A stretch of 64,000 nt of DNA, taken from positions 478,978,900-479,042,899 of the forward strand of contig NC_081406.1 in the NCBI RefSeq assembly GCF_030272615.1, read 5' to 3'. The notes beneath the pieces were generated by a model. The model was not told where the DNA came from. It made no database searches and saw only the letters and a program-made list of their open reading frames with translations. Origin of the DNA: Cryptomeria japonica. Its lineage: Eukaryota > Streptophyta > Pinopsida > Cupressales > Cupressaceae. Every line of letters starts with the position of its first letter. Position 1 is the stretch's first letter. Positions 35,385-48,100 of this stretch are shown piece by piece. Position numbers and translations under genes: made by a program.

Positions 35385-37760
35385 TCAAGCATAGAACTTC
35401 TTGAGATGCATGGTATTGATAGGTTCATTGAACCATTCACCCTCTGGTATAGACAATATGTGTGCTCCTAATCCATATGTTGCTACCGCGACAAAAGGAA
35501 CCAACCAGTTTGACTCAAATTTGCCCTTTTTCTCTTGATCTTGCTAGTTGCATGGATTTTCTCTTAGAATGAGATCTCCTATCTGAAATACTCTTGGCTT
35601 CACTTTGTGATTGTAACTTCTTTCCATTGTCTACTGATATGCCTTCAAGTGGTTTGAAGCATTTTGGAAACATTCTTGTGTCAGTTCTGATTCTTGTAGC
35701 CTCGAGACTCTTTGTTCTTCTTCTGGGATAAGTGCTTTCAATGACATGCATAGAGAAGATATCTCTACTGCAACTGGTAAGATTTCTTCTAATCCATACA
35801 CAAGGAAATATAGAGTTTCCCTCATTTGTGTATGAATTCTAGTGTGATATGCCCATAGAGCAGGGTTCAATTGAATGTGCCAGTCTCTACCAGCCTCATT
35901 GACTGTCTTCTTCAGAATCTTGAGAATTGTTTTATTTGATGCCTCACATTGACAATTTCCATGTGGATAAAATGGTGTTGAGAACCTATGTTGGATCTAG
36001 AATAGCTCACATAGTTCTCTCACATCTTGATTTTTAAAATTTCATCCATTATCAATGATAATGGTCATAGGAACACCATAGCGATAGATTATGTAGTTCA
36101 GGATAAATGATGAGATCTAATTTCCTATCATTATTGTCAAGGGCAATACTTCAATCCATTTAGTGAATTACTCAGTTGCCGTAAGAATGAATTTGTGTCC
36201 ATTAGAAGATGAAGAATTTATCTTTGTTGCTAGATCTAGCCCCCATTGAGAGAGTGGTCATTATCCAACTAGAGGATATTGTTCTTGCACCAGTGCATGA
36301 ATGAGATTCCCATGAATATGACATTGTTTACACTTTTTAGCATATGTGAAGGAATCTCTTTCCATAGTGTGCCAATAGTACCCCAATCGAATGAGTTTAT
36401 TAGCCAACATAAGATCACTTGAGTGTGTGCCACAAATACCTTAATGGACTTTGTTTAGAACTTTCTCAGATTCTTCACATTCGAGAAACCTTAAGAGAGT
36501 GCTATCCAAACCTCGTCTATATAGGGTATCAACAATAATAGTATAAGGAGTTGATTGTTGGATAAAGTTTCACTTCTGATTGTGGGATAGGTTTTGGGGA
36601 AGGATATTCTCTTTTATGTATAGATAGGTTTGGTCATATAGAGAGGCATCGGTTCCAGATATGTTGCGGATGATTTGGGTATTTGGGGAGTCAATGGTAG
36701 GATAAAATATTTCTTCCACGAGGAACTCGTAATGCTCTTTATTTTCCTGAGTTTGCAAGAGAGTTGCTATTGTTTCCATAGCATCAACAACTTTATTTTC
36801 ATTCCTTGGGATTAGAGAAAATGTGATTTCAGAAAAGTCCTCTTTAAAATCTTCAACCAACTCCTTATATGGCATCAATTTGTCATCCTTGGTTTGATAT
36901 TAATTATCAATCTAATTGATTATTAGTTGTGAATCACCATAGACATGTAACTACTTGATGTTCCATTCAATAGTCATATTGATACCAATGACTAGTGCCT
37001 CATATTTTGCAGTATTGTTTGTACATGGGAAACACAGTCTATATGATTTAGGAATGGTGTGGCCCTAAGGCGTTATGAACAAGATCCTTGCACTTTATTA
37101 ATGTTGTGTGTAGGAGCCATCAAAATACAACTCCCAAAACTTGTTATCGACAATAAGAACATCTGAATCATGAAACTCAATGTGTAAAGGTGCATCATCA
37201 TGCAAGGGTGCTTTATCTAGTTGATTTGCAATTACTTATCCTTTTATAGCTTTCCAATCAACATACTAAATGTCAAACTCACTTAATACCATGACCCATT
37301 TAGCCAATCGACCAATTAATGTTGCCTTGCTAATTAAGTACTTCAATGGATCAATCTTTGCAATTAGCTTAATAGAGTGGGTAAGGATATAATGTCATAA
37401 TTTTTGAGTTGCGAATACCACTGCTAGACATGCCTTCTCCACTACTGTATAGTTCAACTCATATCCAACCAAGGTCCTACTAATATAATAAATTTCTCTT
37501 TCCTTTCCTTTAGTGTCATGTTGTGCCAGAAGTGCTCCTAATGATAGATCCATTGCCAAGATGTATAGCAACAATGGTTTTCCTTTGATTGGTGGTGTTG
37601 GTGCCCAAAAATAGGTTTACACTGACTCAAAGGTAGAGACCATGTTGTTTTCTCCTAAAAATATCTATGGAAAGCCACTTCCAACTGTTTAATATTCTTT
37701 AGACTTGGACCAACAATGACAAGGATGTGAGATCCTTCTATGCTTTAGGCTCTGTAGAAA
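35385..37760 (-). pseudogene. Ty3/gypsy copy A: RNase H and integrase remnant
   Basis: On the minus strand from about 37760: the RT-RNase H junction (GPSLKNIKQL), then PPIKGKPLLLYILAMDLSLG, ALLAQHDTKGKEREIYYISR and TLVGYELNYTVVEKACLAVV. The second RNase H block follows with ELYFDGS, KYEAL, GDSQLIINQ and NKVVDAM, so the acidic residues of the fold are present. Integrase ends in NPALWAYHTRIHTQMRETLY, then LVYGLEEILPVAVEI, and finally PEGEWFNEPINTMHLKKFYA with stop at 35385. The order RT-RH-IN and these motifs place it in Ty3/gypsy, probably the Tat group. Numerous stops, mainly TAG, and frameshifts are present. Gag, protease and most of RT are missing and no LTR could be assigned. Confidence 0.88.
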
Positions 37761-38816
37761 TAGGGAGGGTGATCCCCATGCTTATTTGTGATTTTACTTT
37801 ATACTCACAAATCATGCATGAAATAAAGCAAATAATCTCATATAAAGACTCAAAAATAAGGGATAATTCTCAAGAATGGCAAATTCCTCAGTGATCCTCA
37901 ACCTGCTTGGAGCATAAGATGACTAATACACATGAAAAAATTCATATACAATGAAAATATTCTGATATTCAACAAGTTATAGAAAACCAGTGGTGATTCC
38001 AAACAATAAATAAATATGCAGGGAATCACTTAACTATGATGAGTGCCTTATTCCATTGGGTACATGAATTCATACTGCATTAGACTATACTTTTGATAGA
38101 ATTTATCTAACAACATATAACTTGAGATAGTATTGCCTCTTATTTGTAATCCCCACCCAAAACTACTTATCAAAATCCCTATAAAGACCCCTATCACTCT
38201 GCAATTTCATTCAAGCATTTAATTGACCTCTCAGACCAAAGCATGAACAAAAATTACATACACCACAACAGTGCAATGAATGATAAAATCTTTGATAATA
38301 TTAATTCAAAACATGATAGAACAATACACTGGAGAGAAGGTTTGAATCATATATTTATTTATTAATCTCATTGTCTCTATAAGAATACAATCCATATATA
38401 ACTCCTTCAAGAACATGCAAAAATCATAAACACAAGACTCTTTCTATTTTTCTCTATAAAATGACCTTTTACAATCCTTTTGTTTCACCTAGACTTTACT
38501 ATTTGGAAACAGAAATTTAGAACACTTAAGGGACCAAAATTTTGAACCTCGTCTCATAACCCTAAATTCCCTTTTATAAAAAACAAGGGAGCAAACAAGC
38601 TTCAGGCCAGAGGAGACACCTGTCATCTTAAAATGACTATACATAACCACATGGTGTTATACAAAACAATCATCCTCAAACTTGCTTATATTGGATCAAA
38701 ATATGCAGCCTCCTTTTTCAAAACTCATGATGAAAATTACCCCCATCTTGTCTTACAGGCTCCAAAATATTTGCCACTAGAAAACAAAAATAGTTATGCA
38801 AACTTTTTACAACTTT
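37761..38816. other. Non-coding stretch
   Basis: I see no gene in this AT-rich sequence. It lies between gypsy copy A and the stop of gene C. On the minus strand TATAAAAGGGAATTTAGGG near 38564-38582 resembles a TATA region. I could not match this stretch to 42476-43787, so no LTR pair is called around gene C. Confidence 0.5.
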
Positions 38817-41800
38817 CTATTCATCATTCAAAAACATGCTACTCCACGCACTATAATCTTCATCGGATGGCCAATTGAATTTCATGACTTCATCAACTTT
38901 TGCCCTATATGGAATATACTTAATGCCTACTTGGTTTGTCTCTCTTTCAAAAGTTTCAAAAAATAATCCTGTAGTAATTATTTTATCCATACTATCCTCC
39001 TGCATATCCATATTTATCCCATCACAAATCATTTCTACCTGGGTGTTGATGACTCTCTCTCTGCCTCTTCCTTCCAAAACTACAAAGGCTTAACTTCACC
39101 TTCTCTATCTTCAATATCTGGCAAAATATTTTTCTCTAATTTACTAAAACTCTTCATCAATTCTCTTACCTTTCTATATTTTCTGGCAAAATTTGGGCTT
39201 CCTGCATAGATTTCACCAACAAATATGTTGGTTGGAGTGCATGTGGTCTCTTAGCATGAAATTTAGAGGCCATAGACAACATTATAAGCTCACTTACCCT
39301 TTGTAGCCACTTTGTAAATAGGGGAATTTCCACTTCTTTATCATCATTAAAATTTTGAATAGCATCAAAAAGTAAAGAATATAAGGCATGGGTGTTGTTT
39401 AACCTGCTTTCAATTTTCTTATTCAAATGAGTTAGCATTGAGATAACTATATCCTCCTACTGCCTGGCTGATTATTTTTTTGATTATTTCAATTTAATTT
39501 CTAATTCAACAATCTTCTCTAAAAGTTGAGACTCATTTGGTTTAGTTGACCTTGTAGTATCACACTTATCATCATCATCATCATCATCATCATCATATGG
39601 GACTAATACCATGCCAGGGATATTAGTACTTGTATTTAATTGAGCTAATTATTCTTCTTGGACCATAGGTGGTGACCTGGACGTTGATGGCTCCAACGGT
39701 CTTGTAAGTGCAGGATACGAAACCTTTATTTGTCCTTGCTCAAGGAGTTTCACTCTCATTTGTAACTCCAGACACCTTTTTTGAGATGCATTATAATCAT
39801 TAAAAATCTTTTCAACCTTCTTCATCAGCTCAGCCTTCTCTGAAGCTTCCTTTTTTGTACTCTCATGTGCCAGCTTAGCAACATCAACATTTAACTTTGT
39901 AGCCTCTACACTTGATGTGTCGACTGCTCTCTTTATAATTAAACTTCCCCTTAAGTTGGCGCTTAAATCATTGATGTTAGAATTCCTAGGTCCTTACTCT
40001 AGTGCCCATATGGCCAAGGTTGCATAATCATTTGCAAAGTCTGATCCTCCTAATGCTAACCCTGCTTCTTCTTCCTTTGATTTCCTAATTGTGTCAAATG
40101 CCACTGCATCTGCTATATCCCATTCTGGCAATATCAAGACTCCATCCCGACTTACAATTTTTGTGCCCTCATTAGCAGTGATTTCCTTGAACTCTTCCTT
40201 CATTTCATTCTTTACTTCCTCTTGGATTTTGTGATCTGATCTATTTGGCCTTTGGGCCTTCCTCTCAGTAATCCTTCCTTTGTATTCCTCAGCCTTTGTC
40301 TTCCATACTAACTGCAAAAAGGTTGGGCTTCTTACAAAATCATCATCCTCAAGGAAATTGTCATATGCCTCCTTTCTTTCATGTTTTAAATCTTTGTCCT
40401 GGATATCCAAGGGAGTAAGATCTAACTCCAAATTAGGAGGCAATACAGGAATACCAGTCTTCATTTTTGCACTTGTTGCAAAAAACTTGTCTTCCTCCAC
40501 CTGTTCCTCATCTTGCCTTTCTGGTGAAAAAGATACAACTGATGGCGAAGGACTTCTATCAGAATCTTCAAGATCAATGATTGTGACTCCTTGAAGAGGC
40601 TGATTTTGTATCTTGGGGAAAGGATCTAAACTCATCATCTTCTTACCATTTCTCCTTATCAATCTCCCACTATCATTGCTACTATCTTCTTCCTCGCTTC
40701 TTCTCTAACTCTTTTATGAGGAGATTCCTAAATAGGCCTCCCTGCTATCACACCACTTTCTCTCTAAGATACAGGAGGTTGTGAGCTTAATTATTGTCAA
40801 TCATGAACTTCTTCAAGTCTAGCTAGCTTCTCCCTTAAGACCTTCATCAATTCATCAAAAAAATTCATAACAAATTCAATCTTGACATGGAATGGGGAAA
40901 AATCCTTTAATGGATCATATTTTGGATCCACCTTTTGAATAGCAACCCATAATTTTCTAAAAATTATCCACTTCTCTTTTCTCCATTCTGAATCATGGGG
41001 TCAAATTCATTGCTGATTAAGTCCTCGACAAAATTATGCACATGGGGAAATAGAGCTCCTTTTATTCTTCTTCTAAACTTGTTGTAAAAACCCTTAGGAT
41101 CATTGTTTCTAGCTATACTTACCCCTGAATGATATGGAGCAAAGAATTTGTCGAAGTTCTCATATCCTTCCTTTATAATCACAAAGTAAGGGATAATGGT
41201 GTAATCCGGGAAGAATGTCCCTTTTCCTTTTCCTTTTAAATCTTTACCCTGAATACATCCAATTTTCCACATCACCTCAGCAAAACCCATTCTAAGAGGA
41301 AAATTGAAGGGAAGTACATGAGGCTATCTAGAAAAGCCATAGATTCAGATTAGAGTACTTAAAGAGTACAAGATAAAATCCCCCCAATTATGTTCAATCC
41401 TAGCAAGAGGTGCCCTCTCCTTGGTTGTCACAAAATCATGCAATTATTTAGGAATCCTTGGTGGATTCACTATCAACCTTTGTCTTAACCTAAAAGAAAA
41501 GTTGTTATCAAACCTTATATACCTAGCCTCTTGTCTATCCCATGACATGTCTATTCTCCAAAGCTATATTGGAATCTTCTAGTTATCTATTGTCCTTCTG
41601 AGGTTCATGGTACCCTCAAAATAATCTACATTCCTTAAAAGGAACATATGCATGAGTAAATAATACCAGGAGAACTTAACACCAAAAACTTGATTCTTAA
41701 TGTCTAATAAACCCTCATGAATATTTTCCTCAAGATAAGGGGTAAAGCCAAAAACTACTGTAAAGTCTGGATGTTGTATCTTCATAGCCATGTACATAAA

Positions 41801-42475
41801 ATTAGGCAACATCACTGTAATGGGAATAAAACCCAATATTTAGCATAGAGAAAAGAAAGTAGACTAGAAATAGGGAGCGAAAGAACCAATTGGGAATGAC
41901 TCTTCTGAGCTAGGGCCGATATGGTATATTGTACTTCCTGCTTTGGCTAAATGCATTGGAAGGAAATTCTTTCTAATGAATTTCTTCATCTTGTAGTACT
42001 CTACCTTTTGTTCATTGAAATCTACTAGTACTAGGCTAGGGGATGGTTCATACAAGACAAAAATCTCTTGAAATTCCTCCCTTATGATGGTTAATAGAAT
42101 CTCTCCATAATTTCCCCTAATAACCCTTGAAACTGGGTCATATCTATCTGCAACAACCTTGAGTAAATCAACATCCATGAAAACACTCGATACTACAAAC
42201 TTGCCCAAATCATACTACCAAGCACTGGATAGTGGGGAATTTAATTTCCTTTGTCCATACCATAATTTTAAAATCTCTAACCCAACTGTCGATATATTAG
42301 CATCCACCAAGTGGAGTGCTTTGTCAATTAACCCCTCCCCTAGGATTTTTCCATCCACAAACTTTAGCCCCTGCTGCTTATCATTTGTAGAGGGTTTTAA
42401 CTAGTCCAAGAAATCATCATAAATTTTATTTTTCATATAATCAAATTGCCCTAAATGCTTCCATGAGGGAGCCAT
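38817..42475 (-). pseudogene. Gene C: ~1,220-codon protein of unknown function, lightly broken
   Basis: I do not recognise this protein. The ATG at 42475 reads MAPSWKHLGQFDYMKNKIYD. One frame then holds for ~395 codons to about 40980, interrupted only by scattered stops, several of them TAG (for example 42401-42403, 42215-42217). It includes GKFVVSSVFMDVDLLKVVAD, ILLTIIREEFQEIFVLYEPS, FTVVFGFTPYLEENIHEGLL, FGVKFSWYYLLMHMFLLRNVDY and FAPYHSGVSIARNND. After two small shifts the middle is charged and disordered, with VTIIDLEDSD (like a SUMO-interaction motif), SPSPSVVSFSPE, then KNEMKEEFKEITANEGTK. A run of about ten Asp (microsatellite 39568-39596) precedes coiled coil and a C-terminal domain ending WPSDEDYSAWSSMFLNDE. 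The single-exon layout and size resemble element 2 ORF2. No RT, integrase or transposase motif is seen. It may be a retroelement-borne gene or a host pseudogene. Confidence 0.7.
39568..39596 (-). repeat. (ATC)n microsatellite coding an Asp run in gene C
   Basis: About ten ATC units on the + strand read as consecutive Asp codons on the minus strand within the gene C frame. Confidence 0.93.
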
Positions 42476-43787
42476 ATTCTGAAACTAGGGATTTATACTA
42501 TATTACCAAATTTGGGAAGGAAAACTAGGGCTATTACAAGATTTATTAAATTACAAGAGTAATTCAAACAAATTTTACTATTTTTTGTCTAGTATCTTTA
42601 CCCTAGAACAAATTGAATTTTATTCTTGCAACCTCATACACAATTTGTAATATCAATTTGTTTCAAGAACATATGGAGAGCTCAGATAAACTTACTACTT
42701 TTGATTTTTGCTAGAGATGAAAATTCTATGTCGCAGAGAGTCGTTTTAGACTCCTTCAGCAGCAAGAAATTCTTCTGGATTGCTATGAAATATTTTGCAA
42801 ATTGAAAACCTTTTAAGAGTCTTTTAATTGTTGCCTGGGAAAGGATGCAAATGTCTCATTTGTCATTAATATTTGTGTGAGCGAAACAACGACTCATAAC
42901 TTTGTATTTAAAAAGTTTGAAAACTAGTCGTCAATCATCTTCCAAGTTGGCCAATCCAACGATCATCTCTTGTCGATGAAGCACTTGAATTTCCATCTGT
43001 ATCAACGGCCCCACAAAATCATGACTAATCAACACCACCTCATCTATCTATCAAACTCCATCAGTGGCCCCACTGTAGGTCTTCTTGGCCAACTTGAGAC
43101 ACATGACATCATCTCGTGATGTCATGGTTTGTAACCACCTTGCAACTTCTATTGCGGGCACACGAGGGCCATCTGATCTATTCAAACTTTATCACCTAGC
43201 ATACTACCCATTGACTCTTCCTAAACTTAAAAATTGAGCACCTTTTACCTCAGGATAAAACATCTCCATTTATTTTGAGCATGTGCAAATTGATAGGATT
43301 GTTAGTAGATTGACCTTTACCACCTGCGAATTGGTAACACAATGCTTTCAACTGTTTACACCACCAACCCTATTGGTTTCTGCCGATAACACATGGCACA
43401 ATCTCATGATGTCATAGTCATTAAAATCCTCACATCTTTGATCATGGGGTAGCGCTAGTCATTGGATTTGTCCTGTCTTTAGCAAATGGTTGGAGAATTT
43501 ATGACTTTTCGGACTTAGGAAAATACAAGTGTGGGCATAAATATTTAAAAGGAGACTGGTAATAGGAATGCCATGTGCATGACTTAGGAATATCATATTT
43601 CACAAACTGGTTAATCACCACTTAAAACTTAGGAAATGAAAAATGGCCCCGCAAACAAAAGTGGAACCCTCAGCCTTAAGTGAGAAAAGGGTAACGACAA
43701 GATATAAAAAGGGACCGAAGACTTACTTTCAGACCAAGATTTAATCATAAAAGACCCAACCCCTATAGCCCTAAACCATGATAACTT
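42476..43787. other. Non-coding stretch upstream of gene C
   Basis: No gene is recognised in the 1.3 kb between the gene C start and copia element 4. It continues to the right of element 4 at 53397. It would hold the gene C promoter if that gene was ever expressed. No LTR ends were identified. Confidence 0.5.
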
Positions 43788-45008
43788 TGTGTGGATAACC
43801 GGTGAACAACTGAGAGGGGGGGTGAATAAAATGTTAACAGATTATATCAACCAAACCACTTAACAATATTTAACCGGATCACATGAATATTAAGTACCGA
43901 AATAGGAGAAATAGATATCAGTAAACAATACAACTTAACAATACAATAGATAATCAACACAGTGCAACCATACCACATAGCACCATGACTTGTACATGGA
44001 AAACCCGGAAAGGGAAAAACCATGATGGGAAGCCTACCCATAGTTAGATGATACTTCTGCAGAAAGTATGTGATATAATGAGGAACGTGCACATGTAGGA
44101 AGGCACACTGCCTAGAGCATACTTCTCATTACAAACGAGTCTCACTGACTACAGAGAGGTTATAACCACCTCAAGATAAATGGACAACAATCCATAATAA
44201 TGAACTGCCAGAGATAGCATCTACCATACCTGTTTACAGTCCCAGTTAAGCTTAATACTGAAGGCCTTTGACCTCTTCCTTAATCCCAATTCGATCACCT
44301 ATGATCGACCAAATATCCTTCGGATATGATATTACATTCTACGACCACAATACATGATCTACAATGAGATCTTACATCAATTTATACCAACCCTAAGGCC
44401 TAAACCAATTAGGTCGGCCAACTAAAATATATTACAATAAGATCATTACATACATCCATATTACAATGATATGCCATGTTGGCTTAAGACAAAAATAATA
44501 ATAACCAAGGCATAAATCATCCTAGAAATGTCTAGAGAACACGTTAACATGATATCGGTCCATAACCTAGATAGGCACTGGACCTAACCTAGGTCCACCA
44601 CACCATATCAATATCTTCAAATAGTTGAAGCATGATCAAAGAACATCTTTAGCATCCTGAACTCCATCTAGAAGTCACACCAACATCACTTATGCATCCT
44701 GTCAGTATTTCTTAGTGAAAGCTCTACCGGTTAAACCTTAAACCCATATCAGTAAGGGTTTACAAGAGTGTATGATAGCATCCGATCACCAAGTCAATAC
44801 CAATTGACCAAAACATACTCCAAAAGCATGTAACACATAAAATCAAACATACTCCATTGATCCAAACATGCCAAAAGTGTCCAACAGATAGTCCCTTCTG
44901 TCAGTAACACTAGATCTTCTACCGATAACCAAAACCATAATAGCTAGTGTTGACATCAATGACAAAACATCAGTACAACACATATTCAATTCATTCATAA
45001 TGCCAACA
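43788..45008 (-). repeat. Element 4, 3' LTR (left)
   Basis: This 1,221-bp LTR pairs with 52219-53391. It holds the block GAGAGGGGGGGTGAAT near its left edge and ends ATAATGCCAACA. Confidence 0.94.
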
Positions 45009-45009
45009 A

Positions 45010-45021
45010 TCTCCCCCTTTG
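45010..45021 (-). other. Element 4 polypurine tract (plus inner copy at 45182-45193)
   Basis: The minus strand reads CAAAGGGGGAGA at both sites, 172 bp apart. The inner copy falls at the very end of the read-through open frame after RNase H. Confidence 0.88.
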
Positions 45022-46757
45022 GCATTGATGGCAACACTAGATGTGAAAAACATCTAAGTACCAAAAAAATGCCAAACAAGTCTCCACTGTGGAAGACAAC
45101 CAACAATCTCCTGAATATCAATCTCTTCCCTTGTGAATAATATCTCTGTAAAATTCAAAATTTATTTTTCACATCACTATCTCTCCCCCTTTGACATCAA
45201 TGCTAGAAATCTGACAAAAATATGAAAGAAAGAATGTAAACCTCTGAATCTCAAAGCTAACTACTGCCCCTAAGTAGTTGCACCACTCATCAGTGCTGGA
45301 ATGAATAATATTTTTTATTATGCATGTTAGACTAAAGACAATCTGCATTAATCTAGTCTCTGTTAGAGGGGCAGAAACCCCTAACTTGTCTCTCAAATAC
45401 TCAAATGATTCCTTAGACAACGGTTTAGTGAATATATCTGCAATATTCTCTCTTTAGTGTTCACATAAACCAATTTGACTTCCTTTCCTTCTACCTTGTC
45501 CTTCAGAAAGTTATACTTTATTGATATATGCTTAGTTTTAGAGTGAAATACCAGATTCTTAGATATGTCAATAGCTACAGAGTTATCATAGTAGATAACT
45601 ACTGGTTCACTACAATTTACCTTGATATCCTTCAACATTTTCTTCATCCATAAGACTTGAGTGCAATTAGTCACTGCTGCAACATATTCAACTTCTGCAG
45701 TAGATAAAGAAATGCATGATTCTTTTTGACTGATCCATGAAACCAATTTATTTCCAAGAAAGAAAGCTCCACCAGAAGTGCTATTCCTATCATCAGTATC
45801 TCTTGTCCAATCTGAATCAGTATATGCACATAAAGTAATCATCATCTCTATAATATCATAAGCCATATTCTGTTGTTCCTTGCAAATATTGAAATATCCT
45901 CTTTACTGCACATTCATGATTTTCTTTAGGATTACTTTTATATCTTCAAACAATACTTAGTGCATTCATAATATCTAGTCTAGTCTGAGTTAGATACAAC
46001 AAGCCACCAATCATAGACTTATACCTTGTTGGATTTACCGGTGTAGATGTATCCTTGATAGATAATTTCTCACTTGTCACCATAGGAGTACTTACCAGTT
46101 TGGAATTATACATAACAAACTTCTTCAACAATTCCCTTAGATACTTAGTTTGATAGATAAAAATGCCTTTATCAATTTGAGTAATCTGCAAACCTAAGAA
46201 AAATCTCATCTCACTAATCATGGACATTTCAAATTCATTCTTCATATTATTAGAAAATTCCTTGCATAATTTATCTTCTCCTCCAAAAATGATATCATCA
46301 AAAAATACTTAAATAATAAGAATATCATCACCAGTGATCTTATAATATAAATTACTATTAGCATTGCCTTTAGTAAAACCAATCTTCAAAAGATATTTAT
46401 CCAACCTTGCATACCAAGCTCTAGGAGCTTGTTTCAAACCATATAAGGCTTTCTTCAATCTACAAACCATGTCTTTATCATCTGTTAGTGAAAATCTATT
46501 AGGCTATTCAATGTATGCTTCTTCGTCAAGTTCACCATTCAAAAATGCACATTTAACATCCATTTGATAAACCTTATTGTTCTTATAAGCTGCATAGGCA
46601 AGAAATAGTCTAACAACTTCAATTCTAGCTACAGGTACAAATGTCTCACCATAATCAATTCCTTCCATTTGAGAATATCCTTTACAAACCAATCTAGCCT
46701 TGTTTCTTACAACCTGACCATCCTCATTCATTTTATTCCTAAAAACTCATTTAGTTC

Positions 46758-48003
46758 TGTAGCTAGGAAATTGGAAATCATCAAAAGCAAGTCAAAATAC
46801 TAATCTAGCTCAATCACAAAAGCTCATTGCAATGATCAATCTTAATTACACTCAATAAAGACATGAAAATAAAACATTCAAAACTAAAAACTAAGCAAAC
46901 CAGATGTAGATTCGAATGTCTCCTTCATGCGGCTCCATTGTCCTTCTTTCTTCTCCAAATAGCCTTTGTTTGTGGATCTCACCTTCAAGTGCATAAACCT
47001 AATGTGAAAGCAAGATTGACATTGGCACAAGAATACTCAAAGCGTGATTGATTCGACAAAGTGATTATTAGATCATATGATTATTAGGGATTAGGGGATT
47101 TGATTGAAGAAATTCATCCAATTTATAGACAAATTGGAGAAATGACAAGATTAGCATGATTCAATTCAAATGGAAATTTCCAATCAATATGATAAATTAT
47201 GACAAATTATGCACTTTCTATGCAAAATTTGATTGATTGATAATTTATGACAAAATTATGACAACTTGCTATGCAAGGATTTATGACAAGATTTTGAAAT
47301 AGAAATAGACATTTAGGAATTTAGGAGAAATTAGAAAATTAAGTTGGAAATGATGACTTGGAAATTAGGAAATTGATGAAAATTAGGTAAATTAATTAAT
47401 AATTTCCCATTCATTAATTAATTTACAAAAATAGGAAGAATTAATTAGCCAATTAAATAAATATTTAATTGTGACAAGAAGACTTAGGATAAATAAATAA
47501 ATTATTTAACCTAGAGGGAAAAAATGACAAACAAGGTTAAATGATTAAATCATAAAACCTTGGAAGATAAATTAGCAATGCAAGGATGACAATTAGGTCT
47601 TGATGAAAGATAATTGACTCGATCATGATTTAGATTAACAAAGGACCAATGTGATAAATGATTTGATTGATAAATGCACCAATTGACGAGGAACAATGAC
47701 AAATTGATCCAAATTGACATGATTGAGAAGGACGACGATCGATGACAAATCGATCGCAAAATGACAAGATTGAAAAGTTGATAAGGATCGACCAAAATTA
47801 TGACTGAAAATTGTTATCGACAAGACCTAATTTGAAAGTGAGAAAAATGAGGAATGCAGAAGAAGGACTCGATGCTTTCAAATGATAAAAACCAAGTGCG
47901 TGACATAGGATAAATGTTAATGCGACACAAAAACCTAAAATGAGGCAATGCGCAAATGTTAAAGTATGATCCCACAAGCGTTGACCATTTTTAGGTGTCT
48001 ACA
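46758..48003 (-). repeat. Nested element, 3' LTR (left)
   Basis: This 1,246-bp LTR pairs with 48101-49370. A minus-strand TATA-like CTATAAATTGG lies near 47112-47122 and is kept in the partner as TTATCTATAAATTGG's counterpart near 48494. The tract 47283-47620 is almost identical to 48651-48990, while sequence to its left is much more diverged. Confidence 0.92.
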
Positions 48004-48013
48004 TTTTGCCCCT

Positions 48014-48049
48014 CTTTGAGACAATGCGATTTTAAGCATTGTTTCAAAG
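48014..48049 (-). other. Stem-loop beside the nested element's polypurine tract
   Basis: CTTTGAGACAATGC (48014-48027) and GCATTGTTTCAAAG (48036-48049) form a 14-bp stem with one mismatch and an 8-base loop. The left arm overlaps the polypurine tract. Confidence 0.7.
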
Positions 48050-48100
48050 AACAATAATGAAAATGCCCCAGACAATAATAATGACATATGCATGAATTAA

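Noticed and set aside
37761-43787. LTR pair flanking gene C
   Set aside because: The two flanks (37761-38816 and 42476-43787) do not resemble each other by eye, and no TG...CA ends with a target duplication were found.
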